From: an uncultured Bacteroidales bacterium | Lineage (GTDB): Bacteria; Bacteroidota; Bacteroidia; Bacteroidales; FEN-979 | DNA: 64,000 nucleotides | Assembly: GCA_903877385.1 (NCBI GenBank) | Contig: CAIRDP010000020.1 | Coordinates: forward strand, 124,001 to 188,000 | Reading direction: 5' to 3' | Shown: one piece after another, positions 61,183 to 64,000 of the stretch | Layout of the letters: each line of letters opens with the position of its first letter | Position numbering within the stretch: the first letter of the stretch is position 1 | Program-made: the position numbers and the translations under genes | The notes under the pieces: generated by a model | What the model saw: only the letters and a program-made list of their open reading frames with translations | What the model was told of the DNA's origin: nothing | The model's database searches: none

Positions 61183-62225
61183 GAAAGCTGGATCATCAGG
61201 TTAACCATATAGATCTGCCCATTGTCGGAAATATTCAGTTCGTGGTGGTCGGGATAAGAGAGAGCAAGCCTCCGCCGGGTATTGCTTATACCCAAGCCGG
61301 GAGCCTGGTCAGCCTTGCGGTCGACAAAGATCCTGTTGGATATTTTAAGGGTAAGCAGGTTGTAGACCATGATGATTTCTATGATGACCGGCGCCGGTTC
61401 ATGGTTGCTGATGCCGTATTTGAATGCATTTTCGACAAAGGGCATAAGGATAAGGGGGGCAATGCTGAAACCTGCAAAGCTGCCTGTAAGGCTCATCTGG
61501 ACTTTCACATTTTCACCCAGCCTGATCTTCTGAAGTTCCACATAATGGCTGATGTACTCTAGTTCCATCTCAAGGGGAACCTGGTCGGCATGGGCTTCCT
61601 GTGTAATATACCTCATCATGTCCGACAGCTTCATCACCGCGTCGGCAGTGGCGTCACTCTTAAGCAGGGCCAGGCTGTAGATGCTGTTCAGGGTGTTGAA
61701 CAGGAAATGGGGGTTGATCTGGGACCTTAAAAATGAAAGCTCCATGGTCATCCTTTCCGCTTCTATCAACTTGGCTTTTTTCTCGGCAATCATCCATTCC
61801 TGCACTATCCATATCCCGGCACTTATCGCCATGATCACAAAGAAGAGGAACATAAATTCGATACGGTCGGGCCTGAACAGGTCGAAGCCCGGCGGTGCAT
61901 CCATTTCTCCCCTCCGCACAGGCATCGGCCGTGTGAAAAACAGTTCCCTCAGCAGTAAAAACAAGACAAAAAGAACCACAACCAGGGTGGCATAGAGTAT
62001 GATGAATTTTTTATTAAAAAGCTTCGGTAGCATCCAGTATGCATGCACATAGAACAAGGTGATCAGGAAAACGTTGAAGAGCAGGAAACGGGCAATGAAA
62101 TATGCCCTGATGGTCTCCTGCATCTCGGGGCCCATCATAGGCTTTGGCCTGAAAATATAAGGCAGGCTCAGGAAAATGGTCCAGGCGATGATGTGGGTAA
62201 AAACGGTGACAACCTTGGTTTTCAT
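61179..62225 (-). CDS. LytS/YehU-type sensor histidine kinase
   Basis: 348 aa. Four membrane helices (about 10-25, 45-65, 75-93, 125-145), then the HisK domain with His173 in FLRSQINPHFLFNTLNSIYSL, and an ATPase lobe (MPFVENAFKYGI; APGLGISNTRRRLAL). No large extracytoplasmic sensor, so it probably senses within the membrane. Upstream lies a second copy of the LytTR-type site. Confidence 0.95.
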   Translation of the reverse strand: MKTKVVTVFTHIIAWTIFLSLPYIFRPKPMMGPEMQETIRAYFIARFLLFNVFLITLFYVHAYWMLPKLFNKKFIILYATLVVVLFVLFLLLRELFFTRPMPVRRGEMDAPPGFDLFRPDRIEFMFLFFVIMAISAGIWIVQEWMIAEKKAKLIEAERMTMELSFLRSQINPHFLFNTLNSIYSLALLKSDATADAVMKLSDMMRYITQEAHADQVPLEMELEYISHYVELQKIRLGENVKVQMSLTGSFAGFSIAPLILMPFVENAFKYGISNHEPAPVIIEIIMVYNLLTLKISNRIFVDRKADQAPGLGISNTRRRLALSYPDHHELNISDNGQIYMVNLMIQLS

Positions 62226-62260
62226 GCCCGAAATGTCGGAAGTTTGCCGGAAAGCTTACA

Positions 62261-62297
62261 AATTAATCGGAGTATCAGTCCTTTTTACCGGAGAACC
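62261..62297 (-). promoter_or_regulatory. Proposed LytTR operator of the kinase/regulator genes
   Basis: 37 bp, 36-72 bp upstream of the kinase ATG. Half-sites on the - strand are GTTCTCCGG and ATACTCCGA, 21 bp apart. Further CGGAA words at 62237 and 62248 lie 11 and 20 bp away, roughly in helical phase. No exact TAnnTTTG was found between it and the ATG. Confidence 0.55.
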
Positions 62298-62351
62298 TTC
62301 AATTAATGGCTTTTGCGCCATTCCCCTTAATGTCGCCCGAATTCTCACCAC

Positions 62352-64000
62352 TTACTGTGACAACGTAAACCTTAGCGCCAGTCCTCCCTGGGTGTTCGAA
62401 GTGCGGTACTGGTTCGAGACATAAGGGGTGTTGATATCCTTTTTAAAATAGAACTGAACGTTAAACTTCTGGCTGAGGTTATAATCGGCTGTAAAATTGA
62501 TGTTCATGACCTGCTGCCCCACCGAGATCTGGTTTATGTCCTGGTCCACCCTGCGCAGGGTTGTCCTGTTCTTTCTGATGCTGAAGTCCACTTTCAGGTT
62601 CAGGTCGCTCTTTGTCTTTGCTTTCTTGCCGCCACCCAGGACTCCCGAGAAATTAAGCTTTATCCCTTTGATCCTGTAACCCAAACCTACGATGAATTCA
62701 TTGGATGAGACCTCGGTAAGCTGGTTATTCGAAAAACTGAAACTGAGGGCCCGGGAGCGCCGCATTTCAAAATTGGCAAGCAGGCTGTTGATGAACCCAA
62801 GGTCAATCCTGATGAGTGGACTGTATTGTTCGTTGATGGTCATGACCCCTATCTGCCGGGCAGGGATGAAGTTCCCCGCATCATCGAGCACGCTCGGAGA
62901 TCCCATGGTCTCAGCGTATTGGATGTTTGAAACGAAATTGCTTACCGTATAGGTGCAGATATAGGCATGCGTTATGGTCAGGGTCCTCAGGAATGTCTTT
63001 ATCCATGGCAGCTTGGCAAGACCATCATAAGTGATCCTCCAGTTTGGCAGGGGGATCGAGGGGAATGCTGTGAGCTTGATCTTGGCAGGGTCCCTTCCCT
63101 TGTAGGCCGCAAGGAAAGCAGTTGTTAAAACATCCTGGTCCACCGGCCCGTAACCGACAGGAAATCCCGTTGAGTCGTTGGTTCCTGTTGAATTGGGGTT
63201 CTGGGCTGCGTATCGTTCGGCGATCTGCTTCCTGATCTGTTTAAGTTTTTCAAAGGCAGGCGAGACCCCGAACTTATCCTCTTTATCGAAAGAAGTGGCA
63301 ATCATGATGGTCGACATGGTAAAAGTCCCTGATTCCGAGGGCGAAAACGAGGCAAATGCCTGGGATGTGGGGGACCATTTGTAATATTCCTGCCTGGTTG
63401 AGGAAGAATTTTTCGTGGCATTGATCTCGATACGGAGATCCCTCACAGGTTCAACCGAAACGCTGATATTGAGATTTTCGGTGAATTTATTGGCATAAGC
63501 CGTATTCTGTACTGAGTCGGTGGTGATCCATCCCCTGTCGCCGGCTTTCTGCCTTATATCCTTTTGGTCACCGAATACGAATCCCAGTCCGGGAGCATTT
63601 TGCGACCAGTTGTTTCCCAATGCCTCCGGGCGGGGAAAGAAACCGGGAAGTTGCACTCCGCTGGCCTGCGTATATGTAAACTTGGCTGTCCTTACGGCCA
63701 TCAATACGCGCAAAGTCCCGTCGAGAATCATCTTGCCGATATCCTTGTCGGGCTTTTTATTTTTAAGTGAATCAAGGCTGGCTGTTTTGGCATTCTTTTC
63801 GGGAGGCCTGGCCGGGCCCCTGTCTGTCGGTGATTTTTTCTGGGAGCCGGCATTGATTTTTTTCAGGTATGGTATTTTATTGTAAAGGTTGACGAAATTG
63901 AGTGAGCCGTTAAGGGCCTTGGTACTGTTATTCTCGGCCAGGTTCCCGTATGTCGACTGTATTGAGAGGGCGCTTGCCGTCCATCGGTAAGTTCCCTGGT
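62352..64000 (-). CDS. sprA: SprA, C-terminal part (type IX secretion/gliding)
   Basis: About 549 residues; the frame is open to the window end, so the 5' part is outside. SprA is the very large outer-membrane barrel that forms the type IX secretion translocon. Matching pieces are LYNKIPYLKKIN, RDLRIEINATKNSS, YKWSPTSQAFASFSPSESGTF, LPNWRITYDGLAKLPW and the C-terminal NINFTADYNLSQKFNVQFYFKK. It is the secretion route for the C25 peptidase at 21418. Confidence 0.93.
   Translation of the reverse strand, partial: QGTYRWTASALSIQSTYGNLAENNSTKALNGSLNFVNLYNKIPYLKKINAGSQKKSPTDRGPARPPEKNAKTASLDSLKNKKPDKDIGKMILDGTLRVLMAVRTAKFTYTQASGVQLPGFFPRPEALGNNWSQNAPGLGFVFGDQKDIRQKAGDRGWITTDSVQNTAYANKFTENLNISVSVEPVRDLRIEINATKNSSSTRQEYYKWSPTSQAFASFSPSESGTFTMSTIMIATSFDKEDKFGVSPAFEKLKQIRKQIAERYAAQNPNSTGTNDSTGFPVGYGPVDQDVLTTAFLAAYKGRDPAKIKLTAFPSIPLPNWRITYDGLAKLPWIKTFLRTLTITHAYICTYTVSNFVSNIQYAETMGSPSVLDDAGNFIPARQIGVMTINEQYSPLIRIDLGFINSLLANFEMRRSRALSFSFSNNQLTEVSSNEFIVGLGYRIKGIKLNFSGVLGGGKKAKTKSDLNLKVDFSIRKNRTTLRRVDQDINQISVGQQVMNINFTADYNLSQKFNVQFYFKKDINTPYVSNQYRTSNTQGGLALRFTLSQ

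Overview
The window reads as chromosomal DNA of a Bacteroidota bacterium, most likely an uncultured Bacteroidales-like lineage; the placement below phylum is inference. The phylum call rests on the C-terminal part of the gliding/type IX secretion protein SprA, a gingipain-like C25 peptidase with a type IX sorting domain, an ECF sigma/FecR/STN-TonB receptor/DUF4249 set, Omp28 and DUF6029 proteins, and exact TAnnTTTG promoter elements in front of many genes. No tRNA, rRNA, CRISPR array, phage or transposase gene was seen.

Layout. 0-7.7 kb: a cut-off outer-membrane protein, a flippase, a TMTC-like GT-C glycosyltransferase with TPRs, rsmA, a secreted TPR protein and an M20 amidohydrolase. 7.7-8.16 kb: gene-free, hairpin-rich. 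8.2-11.9 kb: three-subunit biotin-dependent acyl-CoA carboxylase. 12-18.9 kb: compact PBP4-like lipoprotein, a small unannotated lipoprotein, an MsbA-type exporter, a NarL-type two-component system and an ammonium transporter ending in a strong terminator. 19-23.7 kb: rbfA, a methyltransferase, a LolC/E-like permease and the C25 peptidase. 23.7-29.1 kb: TlpA-DUF6029-Omp28 operon, manA, a P-loop kinase and a dCMP deaminase. 29.1-35.4 kb: ECF sigma, FecR, TonB receptor, DUF4249 lipoprotein and another lipoprotein. 35.4-41.1 kb: asparaginase, TauE-like and APC transporters, then an SDR/DUF169/membrane trio. 41.1-49 kb: dxs and the suf operon (sufB-C-D-S-E plus a DUF59 gene). 49-54.6 kb: thiL, an acyltransferase, a Rieske protein, a DUF1648 protein, uvrC, and gcvH-vanZ. 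55-62.2 kb: an efflux-type operon (CBM9-like Gly-rich protein, TolC, adaptor, FtsX permease) with an adjacent LytS/LytTR pair. 62.35-64 kb: 3' end of sprA.

The most unusual signals are not genes. (1) Many gene junctions are filled by degenerate tandem arrays of 7-bp (sometimes 8-bp) words, with different words at different places (CCCAGTA, ATCCTGC, ATTCAAA, CTCATGC, AATGTAC). One array of about 13 units fills the whole sufC-sufD junction; others lie in frame inside the FecR-like gene and the APC transporter gene. (2) An 80-bp repeat with a covarying hairpin occurs twice, each time directly in front of a signal-peptide gene and ending in the likely GTG start. (3) Two 37-bp sites, each with two half-sites 21 bp apart, lie upstream of the LytS/LytTR genes and of the efflux operon; they fit a LytTR operator and would make the operon a target of its neighbour regulator. 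(4) A candidate small RNA of about 105 nt with its own promoter element and terminator lies at 55.25-55.37 kb.
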